From positions 35,258 to 99,257 of the forward strand of contig JBBINR010000011.1 in assembly GCA_037443785.1 (NCBI GenBank): a DNA stretch of 64,000 bases. Direction: 5' to 3'. Source of the DNA: JAQUOA01 sp037443785. GTDB lineage: Bacteria; Bacteroidota; Ignavibacteria; UBA10030; UBA8401. Within the stretch, counting starts at the first letter, position 1, and every line of letters begins with the position of its first letter. The notes beneath the pieces were generated by a model. That model was not told the DNA's origin, did no database searches, and was given only the letters and a program-made list of their open reading frames with translations. Positions 25,425 through 36,400 of this stretch are shown here, in pieces. A program made the position numbers and the translations under genes.

Positions 25425-28400
25425 ATGTATTTCCGCTTTCTAAAGATTACTGTATTCGCCATCAGTTGTCTGTGCATCCAACTTAAAGCACAAGATCGAT
25501 CAATGATGTTTGAACGTTTCACCATTGAGAATGGTCTCTCTAATAATTCTATCAACAACATTTTACAGACAAAAGATGGATTCCTATGGGTTGCAACAAA
25601 AGATGGACTTAATCGGTACGATGGACAATCGTTCAAGCATTACAAACATGATCCTTCCAATAAAAATTCACTTCCCGAAAATTATGTCAATGCGTTGTTA
25701 GAAAGTTCTGACGGAACGTTGCTCGTGGGTACATGGGGCGGTGGTTTGTGTATCTACAATCCTCACCGGGAAACTTTTACGCATATTGAAGAGACAGATC
25801 AGACCGATGAATTCATTCAATGTTTGTATGAAGACAGAGATGGATTTATTTGGTACGGAACAGTCAGCGGAGGATTGAAAAAATATGATCTTAAAACGAA
25901 AAAAATTGTCGCGTACCGAAAAACATCTTCCGGAAATTTCCAATTTCCAACCAACAACATCACCTGTATTGTTGATGATGGAAGGGATGAACTTTGGCTC
26001 GGCACCGGAGATGCCGGATTATTGAAATTCAATCCTGCAACAGGCGCACTGCTTCAATCGACCAATCAACCATCCGATGAGAATACAATTTCAAACAACA
26101 TTGTTCTCTCGATTGTTAACGATAGGAACATCTGTCTTTGGATCGGTACACAATCCGGATTTGATCGTTTCGATATTGCATCGCAGCGGTGGGCACATTT
26201 TCCTAAAATTCCAAAAGAAAAGGTACCATATCTCAAAACCACGGTTAGTCAAATTCTCAAAGATCATCTCGGAAGATTGTGGGTTGGAACGTATGAATAT
26301 TTAGGACTTTTCCTTATCGAAAATACGGATGATCATTCGCCGCGGGTATTACATTTGCGGCGTGAATTTGATAATCTTTCCTCAATTATTTCCGACCGCA
26401 TTCGCTGGCTCTATGAAGATCACCAAAATAATATTTGGATTGGAACCGAAGATGGACTCGCCAAACTTCCGGTCACCCAGCCGTTCTATCAATACCGACA
26501 TTTGCCAATTCGTCCGACCAGTATTAATGGAAGAGTGGTAAGCAGTATTTATGAAGATGAAAATGAAATTTTGTGGATCGGCTTAGGAGGAAGCGGTGTT
26601 GACAGGATTGATCTTAAAACAAAAGAAGTAACGCATCATACTCGTCAAGCCAACAATAAAAATTCTTTAAGTGCCGATGATGTGACGGCGCTGTATAAAG
26701 ATCACTACGGAATACTGTGGATTGGAACGATGAACGGGGGACTGAACAGATATAATCCGAATACAAAACAGTTCAAAAATTATCGACCAGACAGCCGCGA
26801 TAGTACGGCCATTCGTTCAATTTGGGTGCAACAAATTTTAGAAACAAAAAACGGACAATTTCTTGTTGCTACAAATGATGGATTACAAGTATTTGATCGA
26901 TGGCATGAAAAGTTTTATGCGTATATACCTGAGCTGGTAAACGATTCATTAACCATTCCTGCAACATTTTCTCCAAATGCTCTCTATGAAGATCGTGCCG
27001 GAACTCTATGGATCGGTACATGGTTGGACGGGCTTTTCCATTACAATCCGACCACAAAAATTTTGAAACATTATATGCCCGATGCAAATAATCCTTTTAG
27101 TATCAGTTCAAGTAAAATTACGTCCGTCATGGAAGATTCGCACGGCTTTCTGTGGGTCGGTACACACAGCGGCGGGTTCGATAAATTCGATACAGCAACA
27201 GAAAAATTTTATCAATACTCAATACTCAATGGTCTACCAAACGACGTGGTCTTTGGAATTTTAGAAGATGACCATGGGTATTTATGGGTCAGCACAATGA
27301 AAGGTTTGGCAAAATTTAATCCGAACACAGAAACATTTAGAGTGTACGATGAAACCGATGGCATTGTTCATAATCAATTCAATTGGCATGCATACTTTCG
27401 CAATAAAAAAGGAGAGATGTATTTTGGAGGAATCAATGGTTTCGTTGCTTTTTATCCTGATTCGATAAAAATAGATTCTCTTGCACCGCACGTTGCTCTT
27501 ACCTCATTTAAAATATTTGACAAAGAAGTTTCGTTGCAGCAGTCGCTCACCGAAACAAAAGAAATTGTTCTCAATCATGATCAGAATTTTTTCTCGATTG
27601 AATTTATTGTGCTTGATCTGACGCCGCTCCAAAAACATCAGTTTCAATATAAGTTGGAAGGAGTAGATCCGCATTGGGTAAATTCCGGGACGCGTAGGAT
27701 GGCATTCTATACGAATATTCAGCAAGGAACGTATTCCTTTCTCGTAAAAGCAAGCAACACCGATGGTGTGTGGGGTGCGCCGATTGCGTTAAAAATTATT
27801 GTGTTACCGGCATGGTGGATGACATGGTGGTTTAAATTACTTGTTCTCATCGTTATATCGTCGGCCGGTATTTTGATTTATCGATACAGAATACATCAGC
27901 TTTTAGAAATTGAACGAATTCGATTCAATATCGCAAGTGATCTTCATGACGAGATTGGGAGCAATCTGAGCAGTATCAGTGTCGACAGCCAAATGCTGAT
28001 GCAAAGTAAAGCGATCAGCGAGACAGAACGAGAGCTGTCGTCTGATATTAGCAGAACGGCACGAGAGACGGTTGAAGCAATGAGAGACATCATCTGGTTT
28101 ATCAATCCGAAAAATGATATTGGCGATGATATCATCTTTAAAATGAAAGAAACAGCATCGAAAATATTGATCGGAATACATTGGACGTTTGATGTTTCAC
28201 CGGAAGTTCGTTTTGATGCGTTTGATCTGGAAGTGCGCCGTCATATTTTTCTTATTTATAAGGAGACATTGACCAATGTTGTCCGCCACTCCAAGGCGAC
28301 ACAGTGCAGTATTGAAGCAACAAGAAGTGGTAACCGTATTCGGATCGCTGTTCAGGATAACGGAATTGGATTCAATGTTTTGAGTGTAAAGAAAAATAAT

Positions 28401-28532
28401 GGGATCGCCAATATTTATCATCGTGCTGAAAAGATTCATGGACAGATCGCATTTACCAGTGAGGAAGGGAGAGGAACCCTTCTGGAATTATTTGTTTCGA
28501 CAAAAAACACCCATCAAGTATCGATAAAATAA
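25425..28532 (+). CDS. Two-component sensor histidine kinase with double beta-propeller sensor
   Basis: Product of 1035 residues from ATG 25425, where a signal peptide begins (YFRFLKITVFAISCLCIQ). An in-frame ATG at 25317 would put 36 mostly basic residues before it. Fourteen propeller repeats can be counted (for example FLWVATKDGLNRYDG, TLWIGTWLDGLFHYNP, YLWVSTMKGLAKFNP), i.e. two seven-bladed propellers. A Y_Y_Y domain (YKLEGVDPHWVNSGT), a membrane segment (WWFKLLVLIVISSAGILIY), HisKA_3 with His841 in ASDLHDEIGSNLSS and an ATPase domain with DNGIGFN follow. It resembles the kinase at 11418 in architecture and is likewise split from its regulator. The ligand is unknown. Confidence 0.9.
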   Translation: MYFRFLKITVFAISCLCIQLKAQDRSMMFERFTIENGLSNNSINNILQTKDGFLWVATKDGLNRYDGQSFKHYKHDPSNKNSLPENYVNALLESSDGTLLVGTWGGGLCIYNPHRETFTHIEETDQTDEFIQCLYEDRDGFIWYGTVSGGLKKYDLKTKKIVAYRKTSSGNFQFPTNNITCIVDDGRDELWLGTGDAGLLKFNPATGALLQSTNQPSDENTISNNIVLSIVNDRNICLWIGTQSGFDRFDIASQRWAHFPKIPKEKVPYLKTTVSQILKDHLGRLWVGTYEYLGLFLIENTDDHSPRVLHLRREFDNLSSIISDRIRWLYEDHQNNIWIGTEDGLAKLPVTQPFYQYRHLPIRPTSINGRVVSSIYEDENEILWIGLGGSGVDRIDLKTKEVTHHTRQANNKNSLSADDVTALYKDHYGILWIGTMNGGLNRYNPNTKQFKNYRPDSRDSTAIRSIWVQQILETKNGQFLVATNDGLQVFDRWHEKFYAYIPELVNDSLTIPATFSPNALYEDRAGTLWIGTWLDGLFHYNPTTKILKHYMPDANNPFSISSSKITSVMEDSHGFLWVGTHSGGFDKFDTATEKFYQYSILNGLPNDVVFGILEDDHGYLWVSTMKGLAKFNPNTETFRVYDETDGIVHNQFNWHAYFRNKKGEMYFGGINGFVAFYPDSIKIDSLAPHVALTSFKIFDKEVSLQQSLTETKEIVLNHDQNFFSIEFIVLDLTPLQKHQFQYKLEGVDPHWVNSGTRRMAFYTNIQQGTYSFLVKASNTDGVWGAPIALKIIVLPAWWMTWWFKLLVLIVISSAGILIYRYRIHQLLEIERIRFNIASDLHDEIGSNLSSISVDSQMLMQSKAISETERELSSDISRTARETVEAMRDIIWFINPKNDIGDDIIFKMKETASKILIGIHWTFDVSPEVRFDAFDLEVRRHIFLIYKETLTNVVRHSKATQCSIEATRSGNRIRIAVQDNGIGFNVLSVKKNNGIANIYHRAEKIHGQIAFTSEEGRGTLLELFVSTKNTHQVSIK

Positions 28533-28624
28533 ATGTTCATTGCGGAGCGAAGAATGACAGAGTTTCTCTGGTTAGGCAATCCATTTTGCGATATCCTTTT
28601 ACATTCTTTTCGGGCAAAAAATGA

Positions 28625-28668
28625 CACGAACGTGTTATGGCATAATGCTGTTGAAGATACTACTTTTA
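28625..28668 (+). promoter_or_regulatory. Composite promoter/operator, site E (before second response regulator)
   Basis: CACGAACGTG (28625-28634; part of the palindrome ACACGAACGTGT), TTA, TGG in place of TTG (28638-28640), 20 bases, TACTTTTA (28661-28668). Box and spacing match the other sites, while the -33 triplet deviates. The regulator ATG follows 16 bases after the -7 box. Confidence 0.5.
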
Positions 28669-28684
28669 CATTGAAAATATTTGT

Positions 28685-29353
28685 ATGAAACACACACCGC
28701 GCAAGGATGAATTGACAAAATCAATTACGATATGGGTCGTTGAAGATAATACGAGGTACCGCAAATCGTTATCGAGTATGATCAATAATACGCCCGGAAT
28801 GAAATGCCCTCACACATTCGCTACGTGTGAAGAAGCGTTAATTCTTCTCAATAGCGACCACGCTCCAGAGGTTATTTTGTTAGATATTGGATTGCCGGGA
28901 ATGAGCGGTATTGATGGAATTGAAAAATTCAAGGATCTCTTACCGAATGTTCATATTGTCATTCTTACCGTGTACGATGACAATGATAAAGTATTCAACG
29001 CGCTTTGTGCCGGCGCTTCAGGGTATCTGCTAAAAGATTCTTCTCCCAAGAAGATCATTGATTCGATCAAAGAGGTTCTTGCCGGCGGTGCGCCTATGAA
29101 TATGCCTATTGCCCATAAAGTGCTCGAAATGTTTGCACAGTTCAAACCAAAAAAATCTGATTATGGATTGACGGAGCGCGAAAAGGAAATATTACAGCGG
29201 ATGGTGGCCGGTCTTACCATACAACAAATCGCCGATAAGCTGTTTCTTAGTTTTCACACTGTCAATACCCATCTAAGAAATATTTATACCAAACTTCATG
29301 TCAATACGCGTTCCGGTGCTGTGTCGAAAGTCTATAAAGAAAATTTACTCTAA
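28685..29353 (+). CDS. NarL/LuxR-family response regulator
   Basis: Product of 222 residues with a receiver domain (acidic VVEDNTRYR, phospho-acceptor Asp67 in VILLDIGLPGMSG, Lys in GYLLKDSSP) and a C-terminal LuxR-type helix-turn-helix (LTEREKEILQRMVAGLT, then NTHLRNIYTKLHV). It follows the second propeller kinase by 152 bp and is its probable partner. The gap carries a composite element, so regulator expression may be self-controlled. The exo/endonuclease/phosphatase gene begins 24 bp downstream. Confidence 0.92.
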   Translation: MKHTPRKDELTKSITIWVVEDNTRYRKSLSSMINNTPGMKCPHTFATCEEALILLNSDHAPEVILLDIGLPGMSGIDGIEKFKDLLPNVHIVILTVYDDNDKVFNALCAGASGYLLKDSSPKKIIDSIKEVLAGGAPMNMPIAHKVLEMFAQFKPKKSDYGLTEREKEILQRMVAGLTIQQIADKLFLSFHTVNTHLRNIYTKLHVNTRSGAVSKVYKENLL

Positions 29354-29377
29354 CCGTTCTTACTGTTGAGAAACTCA

Positions 29378-30271
29378 ATGAAGCATTTTAATTTCATGAA
29401 AATATATTTTTCATTTCTGCACTTTTGTTTGACCTCGTTCGTCATTCTCCTGCTCTGTACGGAATCTGCTTCGGCAATGGAACCAATCAGGGTGATGACT
29501 TTCAATATTCGATTGGACAGTCCAAACGATGGCCCGAATATTTGGACGAACCGAAGAGCCAACCTTGTGAGCATGATCAAATTTCACAAAGCGGATATCG
29601 TTGGTTTTCAAGAAGCACAAAAACACCAGTTAGATTATATCTTACAATCGTTGCCGGAGTACGGCTGGTATGGTGTTGGCCGTGATGATGGCAAACAAGG
29701 CGGGGAATTTTCGGCCATTCTTTATAGAAAAGATCGATTTGATACGGTGGCAACATCGACGTTTTGGTGCTCACAGACTCCGGAACATCCCGGGTTGGGA
29801 TGGGATGCTGCTTATCAAAGAATAGTTACGTATGGAAAAATGAACGATAAAAGAACGAATACGATCTTTTATATGTTCAATACACATTTAGATAATGAAG
29901 GCAAAATTGCAAGAGCAGAAAGTGCAAAACTGATAAAGAAAAAAATGGAGTCTGTCTGCGGCGATTTTCCCGTCATTCTCACCGGTGATTTTAATTCTGA
30001 ACCGGACTCTGATCCGTATAAAATTATTTCCTCTATGGATACCAGTTTTTCTATCCGATTGCTCGACACTCGTACAATTTCCCAAAATACTCCCCATGGC
30101 CCACGCGGGACATTTACAGGGTTTGATATCAACGCTAAACCCGCTGCTCCGATCGATTTTATTTTTGTGAAAAAAGGAATATCGGTTTTATCCCACGGCA
30201 CTCTTTCGGATTCATTTGACGGGTTTCTTCCTTCAGATCATTATCCCGTTCTTGCAGAAATAATTTTTTAG
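29378..30271 (+). CDS. Exported endonuclease/exonuclease/phosphatase-family protein
   Basis: Product of 297 residues from ATG 29378; a TTG at 29366 is in frame but less likely. A signal peptide is visible (FMKIYFSFLHFCLTSFVILL). The EEP fold is marked by IRVMTFNIRLDSPNDG, VGFQEAQKHQ (metal-binding Glu), FNTHLDNEG, ILTGDFNSEPDSD and the closing SDHYPVLAEI. The family includes DNases, sphingomyelinases and inositol phosphatases, so the substrate cannot be named. Many exported members of this subgroup lie in carbohydrate-use loci. It is likely cotranscribed with the response regulator 24 bp upstream. Confidence 0.85.
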   Translation: MKHFNFMKIYFSFLHFCLTSFVILLLCTESASAMEPIRVMTFNIRLDSPNDGPNIWTNRRANLVSMIKFHKADIVGFQEAQKHQLDYILQSLPEYGWYGVGRDDGKQGGEFSAILYRKDRFDTVATSTFWCSQTPEHPGLGWDAAYQRIVTYGKMNDKRTNTIFYMFNTHLDNEGKIARAESAKLIKKKMESVCGDFPVILTGDFNSEPDSDPYKIISSMDTSFSIRLLDTRTISQNTPHGPRGTFTGFDINAKPAAPIDFIFVKKGISVLSHGTLSDSFDGFLPSDHYPVLAEIIF

Positions 30272-30344
30272 CTTGCCCCTCTTTTAAGGAACTATCGGTG
30301 CACCGTTTGCCGTTTTTTCCCTCTTTTTCGTTCTGCTTTTAAGA

Positions 30345-30391
30345 TACCACGTACGTGGGATTGTTCATTGGTGTGTAAAAAGGTACTATTT
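30345..30391 (+). promoter_or_regulatory. Composite promoter/operator, site B (before TonB receptor operon)
   Basis: The perfect 12-bp palindrome CCACGTACGTGG (30347-30358) is followed by TTG (30361-30363), 20 bases and TACTATTT (30384-30391). This is the best example of the shared element and stands 178 bases ahead of the receptor ATG, leaving a long leader. Confidence 0.7.
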
Positions 30392-30569
30392 AAATGATTT
30401 TTGCGTTCCATAAAAAGCATAATCGGCTCTTTAAAGAAGGTAGCGAACCACAATAAAATTGTTTTATCAGTGCAATAACTTCAGTCAATGATTAATCATC
30501 CTTTAGACAGCAAATTACCGTCTCGTGAAATTTTTTAACATTCCATTTTTACTCTTGAGGCACAACGTA

Positions 30570-33443
30570 ATGCAAAATTTTGTATGCCGAATTCTCTTCA
30601 TCTTCTGTGTTTCTTCTTTACTTGCACTCTCACTCATTGCCGGAACCACGGGGAAGATCAGCGGTCGAGTTACCGATAAAAACACGGGTGAAGCGCTTAT
30701 AGGAGCAAGTATTCAAATTGAAGGAACGACGCGCGGCACGGTGTGCGATCCGGATGGATATTATTCGCTGATCAATCTTTCGCCGGGAAAATATACTATC
30801 ATCATCCAATTCATCGGTTACCACAAAACAACAGTGCGTGACATTGAGGTGAATGTTGATTTAACGGCCAAACGTGATGCGCAGCTAGTCCCTAACAATA
30901 TTGAAATGGATGCCGTGTTAGTTCAGGCGGATGTTCCCATTGTAACAAAAGACAGAACATTTTCTGCCGCTGTTGTTTCTTCTACGCAAATTGAAGCAAT
31001 GCCCGTTACGGAAGTCCATGAAGTGATTGCGTTGCAAGCCGGTGTGGTGCAAGGGTCCGATGGCGCTCTGCATTTTCGCGGCGGCAGATCGCGTGAAGTG
31101 GGTTATATTATTGATGGAGTGAATGTCACGAATTCATTCAGTCAGGATGGAGGGAACAATGTGCAGATCGAAAATTCCGTTGTCCAGCAAGTCGAAGTGA
31201 TCAGCGGAACATTTAATGCAGAATATGGCGCAGCACAATCCGGAATTGTAAACATTGTTACAAAATCTGCCGCGGAGAAATTTTCCTTTAATGTGCGTTC
31301 CCAAACCGGGGAATGGTATAGTGTGCATGCTTCAACGTTTTTAGGAATCGACAAAATAAACCCTTTTGCGAATCGCGATGTGCAAGCAAGTGTGTCCGGG
31401 CCTATTCTTCCTCACACATTGAGTTTCTATGCATCCGGCAGAATGCAGAATGATGAAAATTATCTCTGGTATGAAAAGAGATTTACAGCACTGGATGGAT
31501 GGAAAATCGCAGCGTATCAACGATGGTATGGCGAGCATTTTTTAGCGAACCAGCAAGGCGGAGCGATAAATATCCCGGATTCTCTTTCGACCGGTGATGG
31601 TTCGCAAGGTCCATTGAGTACGTCAAAGAATCTTTCACTGCACGGCAAACTCGATTATTTTTTCTCTTCTGATCTACGCTTGTCATATCAACTATTCTTT
31701 GCTGATGGAAAATCTCAGGGCGGAGATGCGAGCCGGCGATATCAACCGGATGAAACATCGACATCGATCACACGATCATTTCATCATTTTATTTCTTTGT
31801 CGCATACACCGTCTGAAAAATTCTTTTATAACGTTCGAGGTTCATACCAATATAATAGAGGTGATTCCTATTATCGCAAAGATAATCGAATTGCCAGGTA
31901 TCCGGGTGATGTGGGGATTCAACCGATATCTTCTTTCTCCGAAGGGTTTTCTCTTGGCACTACCGGCGGTATCTATCGAGGGAATGATGCGAAGAACTAT
32001 CGCAAATTATATTTATTAAACGGAGATGCGAACTGGCAAGCGGATAGAACGCAGTTTATCAAAATGGGTTTTGAAGTGAAGCAGCATGACATCAATACCT
32101 ATTCGCGGGGTCCGGTCGAAACAGATGATTGGAGCGAAAAAAAATGGACAACTGCAATTAAGGGAAATAATCTGTCGTGGAATGATTACTGGTCGGCAAT
32201 GAAAACCTATTGGGACACATTAAGCATTCAACGCTATCGGAGTGTTGCCGACAGTGAAGTGACGCGGTATCGTGATTATACTATCCGCCCATTAGAGGTT
32301 GCCGCATATCTTCAAGACAAAGTTGAATTGGGAGATGTCATTATGAATCTTGGAGTGCGTCTCGATGCTTTCCAGCCGAATGAAAAAGTCGTCGCCAACC
32401 CTCGCGTTGAGTCGTACTCTCTCGGAAGTACCATCAATTTAAAAAAGGCTCCATGGCAATACCAGCTCAGTCCTCGATTTGGCCTTTCATTTCCGATTAC
32501 GGTCACCGGAGTTTTTCACGTTGCGTATGGGCACTTTTTTCAAATGCCAAGCTTTCAAAAATTGTATAACCAACCGCTTCATGTTTTAACGGCGCTGCAG
32601 CTTGAAGGATTAACGCTTGGTAACGCGACGCTGAAACCCGAACGAACCATTGCTTATGAAATAGGATTGCAGCAAGGCCTTACGGAAGACGTTGCCGTTG
32701 ATGTTACTGCCTTTTACAAGGATGTAAAAAATTTGCTTGGTATTGAGGCACTATCGACCGTCGATAATGTTTCTTACTACCGTTATATCAACCGCGATTA
32801 TGGAAACGTTCGTGGACTCACATTGGCGTTACGGTACGGAGGAAATGGTTTTATTACGGGATTTGTGAACTACAGTCTTCAGATTGCAAAAGGAAGCTCC
32901 TCCGATCCTGAATTCATACAGCTGATACAGACAGCGACAGGTGTTGGCGGACAGCCGGTGGAGTTTATTGAACGTAAGATCATTTCGTTGGACTGGGATC
33001 AGACGCACACATTGAATGCCGTGTTAACATTTCAAGAAGCCTCTCATTGGAGCCTGTCATTTATCGGATCGTTCTCCAATGGCCTGCCATTTACACCTGT
33101 CTTTGTAGAGCGAAAAGATATTGCTGTTCGGGAGTTCTTAAATGCAGAACGTAAACCAACACAATGGAATTTAGATTTGAAAGCGCAAAAGATGCTGCCG
33201 CTCGCCGGCGTAAATACAATTTTGTTTTTGAAAGTAAATAATGTGTTCGATGTCCTCAATGAGTCGCAAGTCTATTCGTCAACGGGAAGAGCAACCTACA
33301 ATGCCCGAAGTGTGCGGGATGAAGAGCTTCTTCGTGACAAATTGAAACAGGAAGGTGTGTTCACATTGAATGAAGTCGATGCCCGGCCGACGTGGTATTC
33401 CGAGCCACGGCGTATTGAGTTTGGTTTTGAAATCAATTTTTAA
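30570..33443 (+). CDS. TonB-dependent outer-membrane receptor with carboxypeptidase-regulatory domain
   Basis: Product of 957 residues from ATG 30570, chosen because TTGAGG lies nine bases upstream and a signal peptide starts there (QNFVCRILFIFCVSSLLAL). A GTG at 30525 is the longer alternative. The N-terminal CarboxypepD_reg-like domain (GKISGRVTDKNTGEALIGAS, GYYSLINLSPGKYTI) is followed by a plug domain (LHFRGGRSREVGYIIDGVNV) and a 22-strand barrel-type region with repeated aromatic girdles. It ends in FGFEINF with a terminal Phe as in outer-membrane barrels. It would import a large or scarce ligand with TonB energy. No SusD partner follows. Instead the operon continues with an exported calcium-binding-type protein, a PorV-like protein and a SurA-like chaperone. 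Confidence 0.9.
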   Translation: MQNFVCRILFIFCVSSLLALSLIAGTTGKISGRVTDKNTGEALIGASIQIEGTTRGTVCDPDGYYSLINLSPGKYTIIIQFIGYHKTTVRDIEVNVDLTAKRDAQLVPNNIEMDAVLVQADVPIVTKDRTFSAAVVSSTQIEAMPVTEVHEVIALQAGVVQGSDGALHFRGGRSREVGYIIDGVNVTNSFSQDGGNNVQIENSVVQQVEVISGTFNAEYGAAQSGIVNIVTKSAAEKFSFNVRSQTGEWYSVHASTFLGIDKINPFANRDVQASVSGPILPHTLSFYASGRMQNDENYLWYEKRFTALDGWKIAAYQRWYGEHFLANQQGGAINIPDSLSTGDGSQGPLSTSKNLSLHGKLDYFFSSDLRLSYQLFFADGKSQGGDASRRYQPDETSTSITRSFHHFISLSHTPSEKFFYNVRGSYQYNRGDSYYRKDNRIARYPGDVGIQPISSFSEGFSLGTTGGIYRGNDAKNYRKLYLLNGDANWQADRTQFIKMGFEVKQHDINTYSRGPVETDDWSEKKWTTAIKGNNLSWNDYWSAMKTYWDTLSIQRYRSVADSEVTRYRDYTIRPLEVAAYLQDKVELGDVIMNLGVRLDAFQPNEKVVANPRVESYSLGSTINLKKAPWQYQLSPRFGLSFPITVTGVFHVAYGHFFQMPSFQKLYNQPLHVLTALQLEGLTLGNATLKPERTIAYEIGLQQGLTEDVAVDVTAFYKDVKNLLGIEALSTVDNVSYYRYINRDYGNVRGLTLALRYGGNGFITGFVNYSLQIAKGSSSDPEFIQLIQTATGVGGQPVEFIERKIISLDWDQTHTLNAVLTFQEASHWSLSFIGSFSNGLPFTPVFVERKDIAVREFLNAERKPTQWNLDLKAQKMLPLAGVNTILFLKVNNVFDVLNESQVYSSTGRATYNARSVRDEELLRDKLKQEGVFTLNEVDARPTWYSEPRRIEFGFEINF

Positions 33444-33463
33444 TCTATAGAAAATTAACCTTG

Positions 33464-36400
33464 ATGAAACAGTATAACCGAAGAGTAAATTTCAAAAGCC
33501 ATATTATTTTTTTCGTCTCACTAAGCATTCTTGCCGCCGGCACGGCAATTTCACAACGCAAGGCAGAGGATGTTGAGAAGGCCAACAATAAAGGTCAAGC
33601 GATTTCACTTCGAAATTCCCGCAGTCTTTATTCACCCCAATTTCTCTCAAAAGTATCTGCAACAGTCGGCAACGCACGATTCCTTCGATACGGAAAACAC
33701 AATGGCAATTTAATTGAAACAGGGTTTATTAATAATACCTCGCTTGCCAATAATTATCTCAACGGCAGTTCATTTGCAATGTGGCCGAAAGGAAGCGGAA
33801 CGGTGTACGGCTATGCCTTTGTATTTTTTGTCGGTGCCAAAGTGGTAAATACAAACGGAGATTCCATTGCAATCATTTCTGAATCGTACCGAAGGCAGGG
33901 CGGAGATTTTGCACCTGATGCGTCGCATACATATCAGTTTCAGCCGCTGCCCGGATATTTTAATGACCGTTCGACGAATTCTCTTGCGTGGACATATGGC
34001 GGAATCTCTGAAGATGTTGGCATCGATGGAATTCCAAACACTCACGACTTTGGTGAAAACGATGGAGTGTTACAAACGCAAGAAGATTTTAACGTAAACG
34101 GAATTCTTGATAAGGAGCTTGTCAATACGCCGAACTGGCCGGCAATGAGTCATTTAAAACAAACGTGGCCAAAGGTATGGCCGCCACAAACTTTTCCGGG
34201 AGATCCGCGTTCGGAAAGTGATTCACTTACCCCCGGTATTCGCGATGGAAGATGGAACGGAGAATTTGGCGCGTATGTTCGAGCCGATCAAGAATCGTAT
34301 TACGCTGCCGATGATCGGGAGAACGATGAGTTTTCATATTATCCTTTTGGAGACTCACTTTCAAAAAGACCTTTTCCGAACGGCCGAAGAGGTTTAGGCA
34401 TTACGGTTGAAACGCGCGGATATCAATGGTCGTCACGTCTTGCGGAAGATATCCTTATAAATATTTTTGACATCACAAACTTTGGGAAAAAATTACAACG
34501 ATCAATCGTTGGAATGTTCGTCGATCCCGATATGGGCGGTTCACTCTCAGGCGATAACGCAAGTTTTGAAAAGGCAGATGATATCACGTATGCATGGAGT
34601 GATGGTGATGTGTCGAATCTTGGTTTACCGCTTGGATATTTTGGTTTTGCATTTTTGGAAAGTCCCGGAATAGCTCATGATGGAATTGATAATGATGGCG
34701 ATGGTCTCATCGATGAATCCCAGGGCAATACTATAGATGAAGACGGCGATTGGGAAAAATTTTCGGATGCAAATGTTGACGGGGTGTGGACCACGGAAGA
34801 TGCCAATAAGAATGGTGTGCTTGATCCTGGAGAGGATACCAATGGAAACGGCAGACTTGATTACGAACCACTCAATGACGATGTCGGCTCGGATGGCATT
34901 GGACCTGATCAGAATGATTATACCGGCCCGGATGCCGACGGCACTGAAGGGAATGGAAAACCGGATCAAGGAGAACCCAACTTTGGTTTCACAGACAACG
35001 ATGAATCGGATCAAGTTGGTTTAACTTCGTTTTACCTTACGGATGTAAATAATGCTTTGTATGACGATGAGCTTTTCTGGAATAAAGAAATCGTACCGGG
35101 ACAATACATTACCGTCCCTGGTTATGATCGTGATATCAGTTGGATATATGGCTCTGGTGAAGTTGCCATCGACAGCGGACGAACGAATACGCAGCGGTAC
35201 GCAATCGCACTTTTATTCGGAAACGATAAGGCGGATATTCTGCGCAACAAAAAAACAATGCAGGTTATTTACGATCACGATTATAATTTTGCAAGTGCAC
35301 CGCGTGTACCTACGGTAAATTTTCAAGTGTACGATAAGAAAGTGATTCTTCGATGGGATGATGCCGCTGAACGTTCAAAGGATGCAATTTATGGTGCGGA
35401 CTTTGAAGCGTATTATATTTATAAAAGTACTAATCCAACGTTTGAAGACATTAAGACAATTACCGATGCCTATGGCAATCCATTATTGTTTCGCCCCGAA
35501 GCAATTTATGATTTAAAAGATGGGCTGTCGGGTGTCCATCCTGTCAGCATTGGCAGCGAGATTAACCAGGCAAGCGACTTGGGTATCTCATATAACATGG
35601 GGACAGATAGCGGCATTCAACATTATTTTATCGACAACAATGTTCAGAATGGACGGGTATATTATTATGCCGTTGTATCCGTTGACAAAGGATATGATGC
35701 GGATTTCTTTGCGCGTGGGCTGACAGACCGCTCCGGGCTGGCTATTATCTCGCCCACAGAATGTTCTGCCAATATTCTTCTTGATGATCTCGGACGGCCC
35801 GTCTCAGCCGATCGCAATATCGCAATTGTAACGCCGTCAGGACCGGCATCGGGATATGTATTTCCATCGCTTTCATCTCAAGGCATCACACGCAATACAG
35901 ACAGTACCTATGGAACAATTGGGGTAGATATTTTTGAACCATACAAAGTCCATCCCGGAAATTCATATCAAGTAACATTTGACGATGATAGTTCTTTCAA
36001 AGACTACAGCACCAAATTTACCGGTTTGACAAAAAAAATAAAATTGTATAACACGACGACGAATACTTTGTTAATGAGTTTAGTCTATCCTAATACTGAT
36101 GCAGTAAAAGAATTGCTCTATGAAGGATTTAAACTCACTCTACATAATAACGATACTGTCGGAATCAGTTCAGCCAAATGGAAAGATAATATTAATAACA
36201 TTGTCGGTTCTCCAAAGGCGACAGGTTTTGGCGGTTTTCCGGTTCCACGCGATTATGAAATTCGTGTCAAAGATACACTGAATACTGCCGACACATCTCT
36301 TAACAACATTGCAACAAATTACCAAATATGGGACGTGACAAATCCGGACAGTGCATTTCGAGTAAAATTCAGATTGACGGAAACCGGTACTGCAGCGCTC

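Noticed and set aside
30272..30344. An additional gene or terminator between the EEP gene and the TonB operon promoter
   Set aside because: Only a self-complementary CGGTGCACCG without a loop and T-rich stretches are visible; no coding frame.
34680..34990. Asp-rich repeats as a CRISPR array or tandem DNA repeat
   Set aside because: The units vary in length and DNA sequence and are part of one long open frame; only the protein pattern repeats.
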